Positions 23,245-32,246 of a stretch of DNA of 64,000 nt are shown here, in pieces (within the stretch, counting starts at the first letter, position 1; the number at the start of each line of letters is the position of its first letter). The notes under the pieces were generated by a model. The model had not been told where the DNA came from. It searched no databases and was given only the letters and a program-made list of their open reading frames with translations. The DNA lies in the NCBI GenBank assembly GCA_021404565.1, contig JAAWWF010000016.1, forward strand, positions 124,001-188,000, in the 5' to 3' direction. A program made the position numbers and the translations under genes. This DNA is from Roseivirga sp. (GTDB taxonomy: Bacteria; Bacteroidota; Bacteroidia; Cytophagales; Cyclobacteriaceae).

Positions 23245-25215
23245 ATGTTTGATGGCTGGTTGTCTTTTTTAGACATTTTAAATGAGAAGGCCAAAAAATG
23301 GCCGGATTGCAAGATTTTCACCTTTCTTTCAAGCAATGGAGCTGAAGTCAGAGTGTTGACTTACAAGGATTTATTGAACCACAGTCTGGACCTTGCTGTA
23401 CGGATACAACAGAAGACCAGTCCTGGACAAAGAGTACTCCTTATTTCTCAAAATCAGGCCGATTTTACCATCTCATTTTTAGGGTGCCTCATAGCAGGCG
23501 TGATCGCGGTTCCGGCCCAGACACCAAAGCGCAACAGGAAGGACCTTAAGCTGGCCAATATTATAGATAACAGTAAACCAACTCTCATCATTGGCGATGA
23601 GGAGACGCATGATAAATCAGCCCGAATCAATCCAGAACTGACTCGTATAAAATGGCTGTTTGCTAAAGTCCCCTCAAACCCGGTTTCTGCTTTCAAACCA
23701 GTCCGCATAGGCCCTGAAATGCCTGCTATGATCCAATATACCTCAGGCACCCTGGGACAGCCGAAAGGAGTAGTGCTTTCTCACGGCAATATCATGGCAA
23801 ATTCAGGATTCATTCAATCGGCAATGAGGTTGGGAGAGCAAAATTCATTTGTGAGCTGGTTGCCACACTATCACGACTTAGGGCTTTTTGGCTCTGTTCT
23901 GGAACCCATCATCAGCCAGGTACCCGCAGTATTTCTTTCGCCCTTGGACTTTGCAAAAAAGCCTCTCAACTGGCTGCGAGCTATCAGTAAATATAAAGCT
24001 ACTATCTCCGGAGCCCCCAATTTCGGCTATCAACACTGTCTTGACCGAATCAAACCAGAAGACTGCTTAGGGCTCGACCTGAGTAGTTGGAAGGTAGCCT
24101 ATTGCGGGGCTGACATGATACAAGCCACGGTTCTTGAGAGTTTTGCAAAACGCTTTGGAAATTTCGGGTTTAACAAAACTGCCTTTATGCCCTGCTATGG
24201 AATGGCAGAGGCCACCCTGATGATGACCTGTGGGCCGTATGCAGACGCTATTAAGACCATAAAGATCAGCGGTGAGGGTGACCACCATGAAAAGGAAGTA
24301 GTGAGCTGTGGGTTGGTAAACAAAGGCTGTACCATCCAGGTGGTCAAAGATCAAAGGACAGCCAATGAATATGAGGTTGGCGAAATCTGGTACAAGGGAA
24401 ATAATGTCGGGCTGGGCTACTGGAGTAATGAATCAGAAACCGAAAGCAACTTTAACCATTCATTGAATGGAGATGAGGGGTTTCTAAGAACAGGTGACTT
24501 AGGCTTTGTTGCCAATGGGGAGTTGTACCTGACCGGACGCTTAAAAGAAATAATCATTAGCAGGGGACGTAACTTCTACCCGCAGGATATTGAACATATA
24601 GCTACAGGAAGTGATGGCAGTCTGGCGGCAGGTCTGTCTACGGCCTTCGCAGTCGAAGAGCGCAATGAAGAAGGTCTTGTTATTTTACAGGAAGTCAAGC
24701 GAGCTTTCTGGAAAAAACCTGATTATTCGACCGTACTCCGCGAAATATTTAATGTGGTGAATGACCAATTGGAGCTAAGCCCCCAAACTGTTGCTCTGTT
24801 GCAACCGGGTAGTTTACCACGCACCTCCAGTGGCAAAATTTCGCGCTTGGGTGCAAAAAGGCTATATCTCGCACAAAAGTTTGATTTTTTGAAAATCGAG
24901 CGGTTCAAACCCGACAGGGCACCCGTAGCATCTCAACCGGGCTCAGGCATATCTCTCAGCCAGGTACAAGAGGAAATCATGAGCCTGGTTCAAAGCAGTG
25001 TAGATGCAACCAACGCAGGGATGGAAGCAGATACTTCCGTATTCGATTTAGGAATCGATTCTATAGCAGCAGTAGACCTGGTGGCTGCCATTGAGGAACA
25101 TTTCGGTATCGATCTGGATGCCTCTTTACTCTGGCAATTCGATACAATTGAAGAAATCTCCTGGTACATATTTGAGAACAAACTAAAGGTTGATGATCTG
25201 GGGACCCTTCGATAG
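23245..25215 (+). CDS. Fatty acyl-AMP ligase fused to an acyl carrier protein
   Basis: A 656-residue two-domain protein. Residues 1-545 are an ANL adenylating enzyme: YTSGTLGQPKGVVLSH at 165-180, WLPHYHDLGL at 205-214 (characteristic of FAALs, which make acyl-AMP for carrier proteins rather than CoA), YGMAE at 318-322, TGDLG at 416-420, GRLKE, and LPRTSSGKI with catalytic Lys531. Residues about 570-645 form an acyl carrier protein with DLGIDS, phosphopantetheine site Ser606. So it should activate a fatty acid and load its own carrier. First gene of a four-gene operon; ATG 23245 chosen over TTG 23242. Confidence 0.92.
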   Translation: MFDGWLSFLDILNEKAKKWPDCKIFTFLSSNGAEVRVLTYKDLLNHSLDLAVRIQQKTSPGQRVLLISQNQADFTISFLGCLIAGVIAVPAQTPKRNRKDLKLANIIDNSKPTLIIGDEETHDKSARINPELTRIKWLFAKVPSNPVSAFKPVRIGPEMPAMIQYTSGTLGQPKGVVLSHGNIMANSGFIQSAMRLGEQNSFVSWLPHYHDLGLFGSVLEPIISQVPAVFLSPLDFAKKPLNWLRAISKYKATISGAPNFGYQHCLDRIKPEDCLGLDLSSWKVAYCGADMIQATVLESFAKRFGNFGFNKTAFMPCYGMAEATLMMTCGPYADAIKTIKISGEGDHHEKEVVSCGLVNKGCTIQVVKDQRTANEYEVGEIWYKGNNVGLGYWSNESETESNFNHSLNGDEGFLRTGDLGFVANGELYLTGRLKEIIISRGRNFYPQDIEHIATGSDGSLAAGLSTAFAVEERNEEGLVILQEVKRAFWKKPDYSTVLREIFNVVNDQLELSPQTVALLQPGSLPRTSSGKISRLGAKRLYLAQKFDFLKIERFKPDRAPVASQPGSGISLSQVQEEIMSLVQSSVDATNAGMEADTSVFDLGIDSIAAVDLVAAIEEHFGIDLDASLLWQFDTIEEISWYIFENKLKVDDLGTLR

Positions 25216-26365
25216 ATCTTTAAAGCAGAACCCCTATCCTCATTATGACCAGCAAATGCAGGAGAGGTCATTGTTTGTAGCCCCAAGTAATATCGTATTC
25301 TCCCTGGACTATCAGTCGGTCAAATACATTTTAAATAACGAAGATGACTTTCGCTCCACTCCTCCTGCTCGTGGTGGCAAATATACTCTTCCCGGTTTCG
25401 ACAGGCTGATGGAACAATGCCTGCTCACCACTGATGGCCAAAAGCAGCAGCAAAACAGGTCTTTTATGGCCGATTATTTCAATTTAAGTGAGGCTGAAAA
25501 AAGTACCGAAACCAGTACCCTCTCAATACTCGACAGGCTGGGAGATCGCCCCTTTGACCTAATCCAGGAATTGGTTCAGCCTGTGGTGGCAGGCACCCTC
25601 ATGGAAATACTGGGAATAGCACCGGAGAATCGGGCAAGGGCGATTGAATGGTCTGGCAGGCTGCTGAGAAGTGTCGATATCTTTGTGACCAGCAAAAAGT
25701 ATCTGGAAATGGAAAAAGCCAGCCTTGCATTTGAAAGCTTTGTCCACCGATCCATTGAAGACCAAACCTGTGGTGAGTTTCTGGAGCATGTTTTCAATGG
25801 GCTTAGTGAGCAGGAATCGACAACAGAGGCCTTATCAAAAACTGCTTCTTATACGGCCACCCTTCTGTTTACAGGAATCAATACGGCTGTCGGCCTCATT
25901 GGAAACATCGTACATGAGTTGCTATCAAAACCGAAACTTGGGGAGGAGTTCCAAAATATGAATAGCAGGCAAGGGGAGATATCTTCCCGGGCTTTGGAAG
26001 AGCTTATTAGACTTTGCCCGTCCGTGCACTTCACCTTCAGGTTTGCCAGCAAAGCCACAGATATAGAAGACCTGCATGTCAAGAAGGATCAGATTATTGC
26101 CCTATGCCTGGCTTCTGCCAACCGTGACGCCAGGGTATTTGAGGACCCTCATAGATACCTGTTCGATCGGAACCCAAACCCACACCTGTCTTTTGGAACA
26201 GGCAGGCACTATTGTTTTGGTGCAAAACTGGCTCGCATGCAGGTGAAGACAGTACTCTCCTGCCTGATTGACAGATTACCAAACCTGCAGCTCAGTGCAG
26301 AACCGACTTACATGAATTATAATTTTGTGAGAGCTCCTGAATCTTTAATGATAAAGGCAATTTAA
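25193..26365 (+). CDS. Cytochrome P450
   Basis: Soluble bacterial-type P450 of 390 residues. Heme-binding loop FGTGRHYCFGAKLAR with ligand Cys341, ExxR motif Glu270-Arg273, and I-helix FTGINTAVG at 226-234. In the I-helix the usual acidic residue before the threonine is Asn230 (Gly-Ile-Asn-Thr), which is atypical for a hydroxylase. It overlaps the FAAL-ACP gene by 23 bp and precedes an MBOAT gene by 6 bp, so its substrate is probably the acyl chain held on the carrier domain or the product of the MBOAT. Electrons may come from the ferredoxin/reductase at 9629-10982. Confidence 0.93.
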   Translation: MIWGPFDRSLKQNPYPHYDQQMQERSLFVAPSNIVFSLDYQSVKYILNNEDDFRSTPPARGGKYTLPGFDRLMEQCLLTTDGQKQQQNRSFMADYFNLSEAEKSTETSTLSILDRLGDRPFDLIQELVQPVVAGTLMEILGIAPENRARAIEWSGRLLRSVDIFVTSKKYLEMEKASLAFESFVHRSIEDQTCGEFLEHVFNGLSEQESTTEALSKTASYTATLLFTGINTAVGLIGNIVHELLSKPKLGEEFQNMNSRQGEISSRALEELIRLCPSVHFTFRFASKATDIEDLHVKKDQIIALCLASANRDARVFEDPHRYLFDRNPNPHLSFGTGRHYCFGAKLARMQVKTVLSCLIDRLPNLQLSAEPTYMNYNFVRAPESLMIKAI

Positions 26366-26371
26366 ACTTCC

Positions 26372-27817
26372 ATGACCTTTATCTCCTTTGAGTTTCTTTT
26401 ATTCATTACAGGGTGCCTGGTCATCTATTTTGCTATCTCCTCGCGCTGGAAATGGCTTTGGCTATTGGTTTGCAGCTACTTTTTTTATGGCTACCACAAC
26501 CTCATCTATGTACCGCTGCTTATGTTCAGTACAGTAGTTGACTATTGGATCGGGCTTAAAATAGGCAGCACTGAAAAGCCTATATTAAGAAAGCGATGGC
26601 TTTATCTCAGCATTTTTGTAAACCTCTCCCTCCTGGCCTTTTTTAAGTACTTCAACTTCTTCAACGGAGAGTTTCAAGGTCTGGCAGGCTATCTTGGCAT
26701 GCGCGTGTCCTCCTTTCAGCATAACTATCTGCTGCCTCTGGGGATTTCCTTTTATACTTTTCAGACTTTGGGATACAGCATCGATGTTTACAGAAAGTAT
26801 ATCAAACCTGAAAAGCACATTGGTAAATATGCCTTATATGTTAGCTTCTTTCCTCAGCTCATAGCAGGTCCTATTGAGCGAGGCAGAAAACTCCTTCCCC
26901 AGTTAAGCCTTCAAGTTTCGTTCGACTATCAGCGTACCGTGGAAGGACTCCAGCTGATCTTATGGGGGCTTTTCAAAAAAATGGTGATTGCTGACCGCCT
27001 GGGGTTGTATGTAAACCAGATCTTTGATATTTCAAATAACCATCAGGGACCTGCAGTCATTTTTGGAGCCTTTTTGTTCGGCTTACAAATTCTATTCGAT
27101 TTTGCGGCTTACAGCGAAATCGCCATTGGGCTGGCCCGTATTCTGGGAGTGAAGCTTTCCAGGAATTTTGGCAATGTCAGTTTCTTTACTTCACCTGTAC
27201 ATATGTGGAACAACTGGCATATTACCCTTACTTCATGGTTTCGGGACTATGTTTACTTTCCGCTTACCAGGTCAAACAAGAATAAATGGGCTTCGCATTC
27301 AGCCTTGATTATAACCTTTCTCATCACCGGACTCTGGCACGGAGCCTCCTGGGGTTTTATCATATGGGGAGGACTTCATGGTATATACCTGGCATTCGAT
27401 CATATTACCGCTCAGAGCCGAAACCAATTGTATACATCCATTGGCCTTGAAAAGAACTCCCGGGTCAGGCGTTTGATTGGCATTCTGGTATTTCTTCCGT
27501 TCAATATACTCACTGGCTTTTTCTTTAGAGCAAGCTCCACCTCGAACGCATTCACATTAATTGAACGATCTCTCGATTGGTCGTCTGTTTACCTGTATAT
27601 CAGGACAGTCGGGGCAGCCGAACTATTGCTTATAATCAGTTTGCTGATAGGGGTCGAGTTCGTAAACAATAAATTGGGAAAGAGGCAAATCCATCACTTT
27701 CTTGTTGAGAAGCCTACACACGTGCGTTGGTTATTTTATTTTGTGTTGACAGAAGCAATTCTATTATTAAGATTATCTGAGGTGGAAAAATCCCCTTTTA
27801 TATATTTTGATTTCTGA
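26372..27817 (+). CDS. MBOAT family O-acyltransferase (AlgI/DltB-like)
   Basis: Polytopic membrane protein of 481 residues with about 10 or more helices. It carries the MBOAT core: LLPLGISFYTFQTLGYSIDVYR, FFPQLIAGPIER, MWNNWHITLTSWFRDYVYFPL with His283, and the catalytic histidine His323 in GLWHGASWGFIIWGG. Relatives AlgI, PatA and DltB move acyl groups across the membrane onto polysaccharides or peptidoglycan-linked polymers. Here the donor is likely the acyl-ACP made by the upstream FAAL-ACP. An SGNH protein gene follows after 1 bp. Confidence 0.93.
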   Translation: MTFISFEFLLFITGCLVIYFAISSRWKWLWLLVCSYFFYGYHNLIYVPLLMFSTVVDYWIGLKIGSTEKPILRKRWLYLSIFVNLSLLAFFKYFNFFNGEFQGLAGYLGMRVSSFQHNYLLPLGISFYTFQTLGYSIDVYRKYIKPEKHIGKYALYVSFFPQLIAGPIERGRKLLPQLSLQVSFDYQRTVEGLQLILWGLFKKMVIADRLGLYVNQIFDISNNHQGPAVIFGAFLFGLQILFDFAAYSEIAIGLARILGVKLSRNFGNVSFFTSPVHMWNNWHITLTSWFRDYVYFPLTRSNKNKWASHSALIITFLITGLWHGASWGFIIWGGLHGIYLAFDHITAQSRNQLYTSIGLEKNSRVRRLIGILVFLPFNILTGFFFRASSTSNAFTLIERSLDWSSVYLYIRTVGAAELLLIISLLIGVEFVNNKLGKRQIHHFLVEKPTHVRWLFYFVLTEAILLLRLSEVEKSPFIYFDF

Positions 27818-27818
27818 T

Positions 27819-28718
27819 ATGACACGGTTATTAAAAAAAGGACTGTTTTTCGCCTTGCTTACTCTGGTTCCCTATGGAGCTTTACAGTATTTCATAATAA
27901 CCAACTATGACCCTATTTATACCAAGCTGGTAGGAAAGCACAAATTCGTGATTACGGGTGTATCCAGAGCAAAAATAGGTCTTTCACCTATGATCCTGCA
28001 TGAGGAAATGGAACTTAAAGCCGTGCCTCAAAACCTGGCAATTTCCAACCTTTCAACCCCCTATGGTCCATTCTATTATGCCTTTCTTCAGAAAAAAATC
28101 ACAATTCAAGAGGCCGCTGACCACTTCCACCTGATATCAGTTTCTCCAGTCTCAATTATGGATGTAGATGACACTCTGACTTATAGCCGTGAATCTCATG
28201 ACCTCATCTATAAGCTACAATCTGTATCTAACCGTCCAAATCTGGAATATGTATTTAGAATACCATCATTTGAGATGCTTCACAACCAGATTAGACTTTC
28301 TCTGACTGAATCACAAATGGTTCTCAAAATGCATAATACCGGATGGATGGAGGTTAACCCTAAAGGAGATTTCCGGATGTCAATCAATTACATAGATGCC
28401 CCCTATAGGCCTAGTTTGGAAAGGGAAGAGTACCTGAGAAAGACCATTAGCCTTTTGGAGAAAACAGGTAACGTTTTTCTAATTAGAATGCCTGTTAGCA
28501 GCAGTATGTTGCAAATTGAAAAAAATCTCTACCCTAATTTTGACGAGGTCATCACAAAAATTGCCCATGAGTCCTCAGTACCTTATCTTGATTATACGGC
28601 CGATGGAGACAGCTACGAATTCTATGATAACCCGGGTCATCATCTTACCGGCAAAAGTGCCAGAGATTTCACACGAGTTGTAACTAAGGACCTCAAAAAG
28701 ATTCTTTCAGAGGATTAA
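27819..28718 (+). CDS. SGNH-hydrolase-like membrane-anchored protein (DltD/AlgX-like partner of MBOAT)
   Basis: A 299-residue protein with one N-terminal membrane helix (about 8-28) and a large extracytoplasmic domain. VITGVSRAKIG at 44-54 is in the position of the SGNH nucleophile block (Gly-x-Ser, Ser49), and NPGHHLTGKSARDF near the C-terminus resembles the Asp-x-x-His block of DltD, AlgX and similar proteins. Overall sequence is divergent and I cannot prove catalysis. The gene starts 1 bp after the MBOAT stop, the usual pairing for acyl transfer outside the membrane. The in-frame TTG at 27807 lies inside the MBOAT gene. Confidence 0.7.
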   Translation: MTRLLKKGLFFALLTLVPYGALQYFIITNYDPIYTKLVGKHKFVITGVSRAKIGLSPMILHEEMELKAVPQNLAISNLSTPYGPFYYAFLQKKITIQEAADHFHLISVSPVSIMDVDDTLTYSRESHDLIYKLQSVSNRPNLEYVFRIPSFEMLHNQIRLSLTESQMVLKMHNTGWMEVNPKGDFRMSINYIDAPYRPSLEREEYLRKTISLLEKTGNVFLIRMPVSSSMLQIEKNLYPNFDEVITKIAHESSVPYLDYTADGDSYEFYDNPGHHLTGKSARDFTRVVTKDLKKILSED

Positions 28719-28741
28719 TACACCTTACCTCTTATATCCAG

Positions 28742-29143
28742 TCACCTAATCTCCTGACAAAGCTCGATCAATACCCCATTGGTAGTTTTTGGGTGAAGAA
28801 AACACACGAGTTTGTTGTCTGCGCCCTTTCTCGGAGTTTCATTGATTATGATAAACTCTTCTTCCTTAAGCCTGGCAATCTCGGCATGAATATCTTCTAC
28901 ATCAAAGGCAATATGATGGATACCCTCCCCTCTCTTTTCAAGGAATTTGGCTATGGGACTGTCAGGACCGGAGGCTTCCAGCAATTCAATCTTGTTGGGA
29001 CCAACCTGAAAAAAAGAGGTGTTCACCCCTTCAGAGGCTACTTTCTCCAGTTTATAGTGCGATTCCCCAAAGAGTTTGGCAAAAAGGTCATTAGAGGATT
29101 CCAGGCTTTTTACGGCAATTCCAATGTGCTCAATCTTATGCAT
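28742..29143 (-). CDS. mce: Methylmalonyl-CoA epimerase
   Basis: VOC-fold metalloenzyme of 133 residues that interconverts (R)- and (S)-methylmalonyl-CoA, linking propionyl-CoA to succinyl-CoA. The conserved N-terminal KIEHIGIAVKSLE with metal ligand His6, FFQVGPNKIELLE, and GEGIHHIAFDVEDI are all present, followed by ETPRKGADNKLVCFLHPKTTNGVLIELCQ, which is the family ending. Length is standard. It stands alone here. Confidence 0.93.
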   Translation of the reverse strand: MHKIEHIGIAVKSLESSNDLFAKLFGESHYKLEKVASEGVNTSFFQVGPNKIELLEASGPDSPIAKFLEKRGEGIHHIAFDVEDIHAEIARLKEEEFIIINETPRKGADNKLVCFLHPKTTNGVLIELCQEIR

Positions 29144-29274
29144 AGGTAGTAATTCTCGTTTTTCTTGGTTAATGGCTATCTTTGTCAGCGAAAAGGAAAC
29201 TTTCGGATCAAACCCAATGTTTCACTTTTCAAATCCAATTTATAACTTGGATTTAACATTTAACTGAATTGCTG

Positions 29275-29691
29275 ATGAATATGACAGGTATGGGAACAGA
29301 TATTCATGTGGAGAGTGTGAAACTCCAGAAGAAAATCGAAAGTCACCTGGGCATCCAAGGGAGCGAATTGAGCTTTGAATTTCAGAATACGGAAGGCAAA
29401 GTAAAGCTTGATCTGATAACAATTAACCCAAGGCATAACCAGTCTTTTCTTTTCCACTCTGAGCTGGGAATAGATAAACTGGACGCCCTGCGAAGAATGC
29501 AGGAGTATGTGAGATCATATAAGGACAAATACGACTCTTATACCATTCAGTGGATTGCCAAAGGTGAGACTGAATTGCACACCTCATATTTTACAGCAAG
29601 CAATATGTATGATGCCCTGGATAAGCTCTATTATGGGAGGGACATCAATACAATAACCGTTTTTAGTGTAGTACTTAACCCTGTAGCCTGA
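29275..29691 (+). CDS. Conserved hypothetical protein upstream of hesB/iscA-like gene
   Basis: About 138 residues, cytosolic, alpha/beta, with GKVKLDLITINPRHNQSFLFHSELG, a helix ALRRMQEYVRSYKDKYDSY, TIQWIAKGETELHTSYFTASNMYDALDKLYYGRD and a beta end. I do not recognise a family. Its stop overlaps the start of the IscA-like gene by 1 bp, so the two are translationally coupled, suggesting a tie to Fe-S assembly or its targets. ATGs at 29275 and 29281 are both plausible starts; a TTG at 29269 is less likely. Confidence 0.65.
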   Translation: MNMTGMGTDIHVESVKLQKKIESHLGIQGSELSFEFQNTEGKVKLDLITINPRHNQSFLFHSELGIDKLDALRRMQEYVRSYKDKYDSYTIQWIAKGETELHTSYFTASNMYDALDKLYYGRDINTITVFSVVLNPVA

Positions 29692-30017
29692 TGATAACAG
29701 TAACAGACACAGCAAAGAATAAGATAGTAGATTTAAGAAGTACCGAAGGTAAATCTGACGACCACAACATCCGCGTTTCGGTACAGGGAGGCGGTTGCTC
29801 CGGCTTGATGTACGATCTGGATTTTGACTCTGAGGTAAGAGAGAAAGATGAGATATTTGAGGACAAAGGCATCAAAATTTTGGTAGACAGAAAGAGCTTG
29901 CTCTACCTGCTCGGTACCACGCTTGATTTCTCAGACGGACTGAATGGCAAGGGCTTTCAGTTTGTAAACCCGAATGCTTCGCGCACCTGTGGTTGTGGGG
30001 AGAGCTTTTCGGTATAA
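29691..30017 (+). CDS. HesB/IscA family iron-sulfur cluster carrier
   Basis: A 108-residue A-type Fe-S carrier protein. It has the three invariant cysteines: Cys36 in VQGGGCSGLMYDLDFD, and Cys100 and Cys102 in SRTCGCGESFSV. It would accept clusters from the SUF or ISC machinery and hand them to apoproteins. Sequence alone does not separate IscA, SufA and ErpA roles. It is preceded by a coupled small gene and followed by a strong terminator at 30040-30072. Confidence 0.93.
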   Translation: MITVTDTAKNKIVDLRSTEGKSDDHNIRVSVQGGGCSGLMYDLDFDSEVREKDEIFEDKGIKILVDRKSLLYLLGTTLDFSDGLNGKGFQFVNPNASRTCGCGESFSV

Positions 30018-30350
30018 GGATCAAAAGACTTTTGAAAAGACCAGGGTTGGATTTTCCAGCGCTGGTTTTTTTGTGCTAAATGGGTAGTGAACAGGGATTC
30101 CATTGGTCAGACCGAACTTGTACTGCCGTAGATATCGGTCGGACCATGGTGCAAAATCGCCTTGGGTGATTCCTGCGTCAGCATAAAAAGGCTCAACGCT
30201 GGCTTGATTCGATAAATTTCCTATTCACGATATTTATCGCAGAGCAATACTCACTCAGCCTGATTTACCAATTAACTAATAAACTGATAACTCGTCAGCA
30301 AACCCTAAACGGTCTAAGGTGTGGTGCTTATGGGGAAGTGCCCAATAAAC
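30018..30350. other. Gene-free gap with terminator and repeat remnant
   Basis: No gene seen in about 330 bp between the convergent IscA-like gene and purF. It begins with an intrinsic terminator (30040-30072). Around 30269-30290 it carries AATTAACTAATAAACTGATAACT, the reverse complement of the TTATCAG..TTAGTTAAT string found in the 1147-1895 gap, so this is a second copy of that dispersed non-coding repeat. Confidence 0.55.
30040..30072 (+). terminator. Intrinsic terminator after iscA-like gene
   Basis: ACCAG (30040-30044) pairs with CTGGT (30062-30066) and, inside it, TGGA with TCCA around a TTT loop; a seven-T run follows (30066-30072). It lies 23 bp after the IscA-like stop. Confidence 0.7.
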
Positions 30351-32237
30351 CTAATAAGCCCTGGACTCTTTGCCTTCCATAAAGTTCATAAAGGCTTTGT
30401 TGACTACACGGTTGCCTCCCGGGGTGGGGTAGTTTCCTGTGAAATACCAGTCGCCCAGATTATCGGGGCAGGCCTTGTGCAGGTTATCTACCGTCTGGTA
30501 GATAACTTCCAATTCAGCTTTGAGTCCCTCCGGCTTGATGATCTCGGCAATCTTATTGGAGACCTCCTCATCCGTAAACTGATCGTAAAGCTCTTTCAGG
30601 TAGTTGGCCTGATTTTTAGAGCCAATATTGGTAAGCACCTTGTGATAGGCGTCATCCATTTGGTTTTCCACGAAGCGATCTTTCAGCAAGGCCTTCATGG
30701 CACGGAAGGCTACAAATTCTTTCACCTTCGACATATCAATGCCATAACAATCAGGATAGCGGATTTGCGGGGCGGATGAAACAATCACAATTTTCTTAGG
30801 TTCCAGCTTATCGAGCATTTTAAGGATGCTCTTCTCCAGTGTGGTGCCTCTTACAATGGAATCATCAATGATCACCAGGGTATCGGTTTTCTTACGGATT
30901 ACCTCATAGGTAGTATCATATACGCTGGCCACCAGGTCGTCACGCGTGCTGTCATCAGCTATGAATGTCCGCAGTTTGGCATCTTTGATCACCAGCTTTT
31001 CCACACGTGGCTGGAAGCTCAGTATTTCTTCAAGATCATCGATATGGGGTTTTCCATCAATGATCACTTCTTTTCTTCGTTTAAGGAGGTACTCGTCCAG
31101 TCCCTGCATCATGCCCAAAAAGGAAATTTCGGCAGTATTGGGTATGTAAGAGAAAACAGTGTTTTTGAGATCGAAATTAACCGCCTTCAGGATCTGAGGG
31201 ATCAACAAACGCCCCAGCTCTTTACGCTCACGATAGATATCCGGATCGGTACCGCGGGAGAAATAAATCCTCTCAAAAGAGCAGGACTTCACTTCACCTT
31301 TGTCCATAATCGGTACCTCGTCATATTCACCGTTTTTGTGAACAATAAGCGCATTACCAGGCTCTATCTGACCAATATCTTCATAGTTGACATTGAAAGC
31401 TGCTTTGATGGCCTGCTTTTCGGAGGCTACCACTACCACTTCATCATCAATATATTTATAGGCAGGGCGAATAGCATTCGGATCACGTACTACAAAGGCA
31501 GCTCCGTGACCAGTAAGCCCGACCATCGCATAACCACCGTCAAAATCTTTGAAAGACCTTCTGAGCACCCTCTGCAGGTTCAGTTCGCTTTCAATTTTCT
31601 CAGTAATCTCCTGGTTGGAGAGTTTCTTTTTGTACTTGTCAAAAACCCGTTGATTTTCTTCATCCAGAAAGTGACCGATCTTTTCCATCACGGTTACTGT
31701 ATCCGTCTTTTCTTTGGGGTGCTGACCAAGGTCGCAGAGCAGATCGAAAAGCTCATCAACATTCGTCATGTTGAAGTTACCGGCCATTACCAGGTTGCGG
31801 CTTCTCCAGTTATTTTGTCTTAAGAAGGGGTGGCAGCTTTCAATGCTGTTTTTCCCGTGGGTTCCGTAGCGCAGGTGTCCCATCCATAGTTCTCCGCTAA
31901 AGCCCACATTTTCTTTAAACCAGACGGCATCCGTATCGCTATAGCCCGGCTTTTTGGTCGCCTTCTCATATTTCCGGCTAATCTTTCCGAAAATATCCTG
32001 AATTGGCTGGGGTTTGATGGTTCGGTAACGGCTTATGTATCTCGTGCCCGGGTCCACACCAATTTTAATATTGGCAACGCCTACACCGTCTTGCCCTCGG
32101 TTAGACTGCTTCTGCATCAGGATATACAGCTTTTTAGCGGCATAATGCAGAGACCCATATTTGTCAACGTAGTATTGAAGAGGCTTTCGAAGTCGAATCA
32201 TTGCGATTCCACATTCATGTTTGATCTGCTCGCTCAT
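30351..32237 (-). CDS. purF: Amidophosphoribosyltransferase, long Bacteroidota type
   Basis: Commits PRPP to purine synthesis by making phosphoribosylamine from glutamine. The 628-residue protein is longer than the classical enzyme of about 500 residues but matches the long form of Bacteroidota. The Ntn glutaminase nucleophile is Cys9 (after MSEQIKHE, so an eight-residue propeptide would have to be removed); QSNRGQDGVGVA, MGHLRYGTHG and AGNFNMTN follow. The phosphoribosyltransferase half carries IVRGTT in the PRPP loop VIIDDSIVRGTTL and YFSRGTDPDIY. No other purine gene is adjacent. A paralogous role is possible if the genome also has a short purF. Confidence 0.85.
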   Translation of the reverse strand: MSEQIKHECGIAMIRLRKPLQYYVDKYGSLHYAAKKLYILMQKQSNRGQDGVGVANIKIGVDPGTRYISRYRTIKPQPIQDIFGKISRKYEKATKKPGYSDTDAVWFKENVGFSGELWMGHLRYGTHGKNSIESCHPFLRQNNWRSRNLVMAGNFNMTNVDELFDLLCDLGQHPKEKTDTVTVMEKIGHFLDEENQRVFDKYKKKLSNQEITEKIESELNLQRVLRRSFKDFDGGYAMVGLTGHGAAFVVRDPNAIRPAYKYIDDEVVVVASEKQAIKAAFNVNYEDIGQIEPGNALIVHKNGEYDEVPIMDKGEVKSCSFERIYFSRGTDPDIYRERKELGRLLIPQILKAVNFDLKNTVFSYIPNTAEISFLGMMQGLDEYLLKRRKEVIIDGKPHIDDLEEILSFQPRVEKLVIKDAKLRTFIADDSTRDDLVASVYDTTYEVIRKKTDTLVIIDDSIVRGTTLEKSILKMLDKLEPKKIVIVSSAPQIRYPDCYGIDMSKVKEFVAFRAMKALLKDRFVENQMDDAYHKVLTNIGSKNQANYLKELYDQFTDEEVSNKIAEIIKPEGLKAELEVIYQTVDNLHKACPDNLGDWYFTGNYPTPGGNRVVNKAFMNFMEGKESRAY

Positions 32238-32246
32238 GTACGGGGT

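Noticed and set aside
23454-23750. A minus-strand ORF inside the FAAL gene
   Set aside because: Antisense shadow; all FAAL motifs are on the plus strand.
31044-31823. A 259-residue ORF antisense to purF
   Set aside because: It lies wholly inside the strongly supported purF gene on the other strand and has no recognisable motif.
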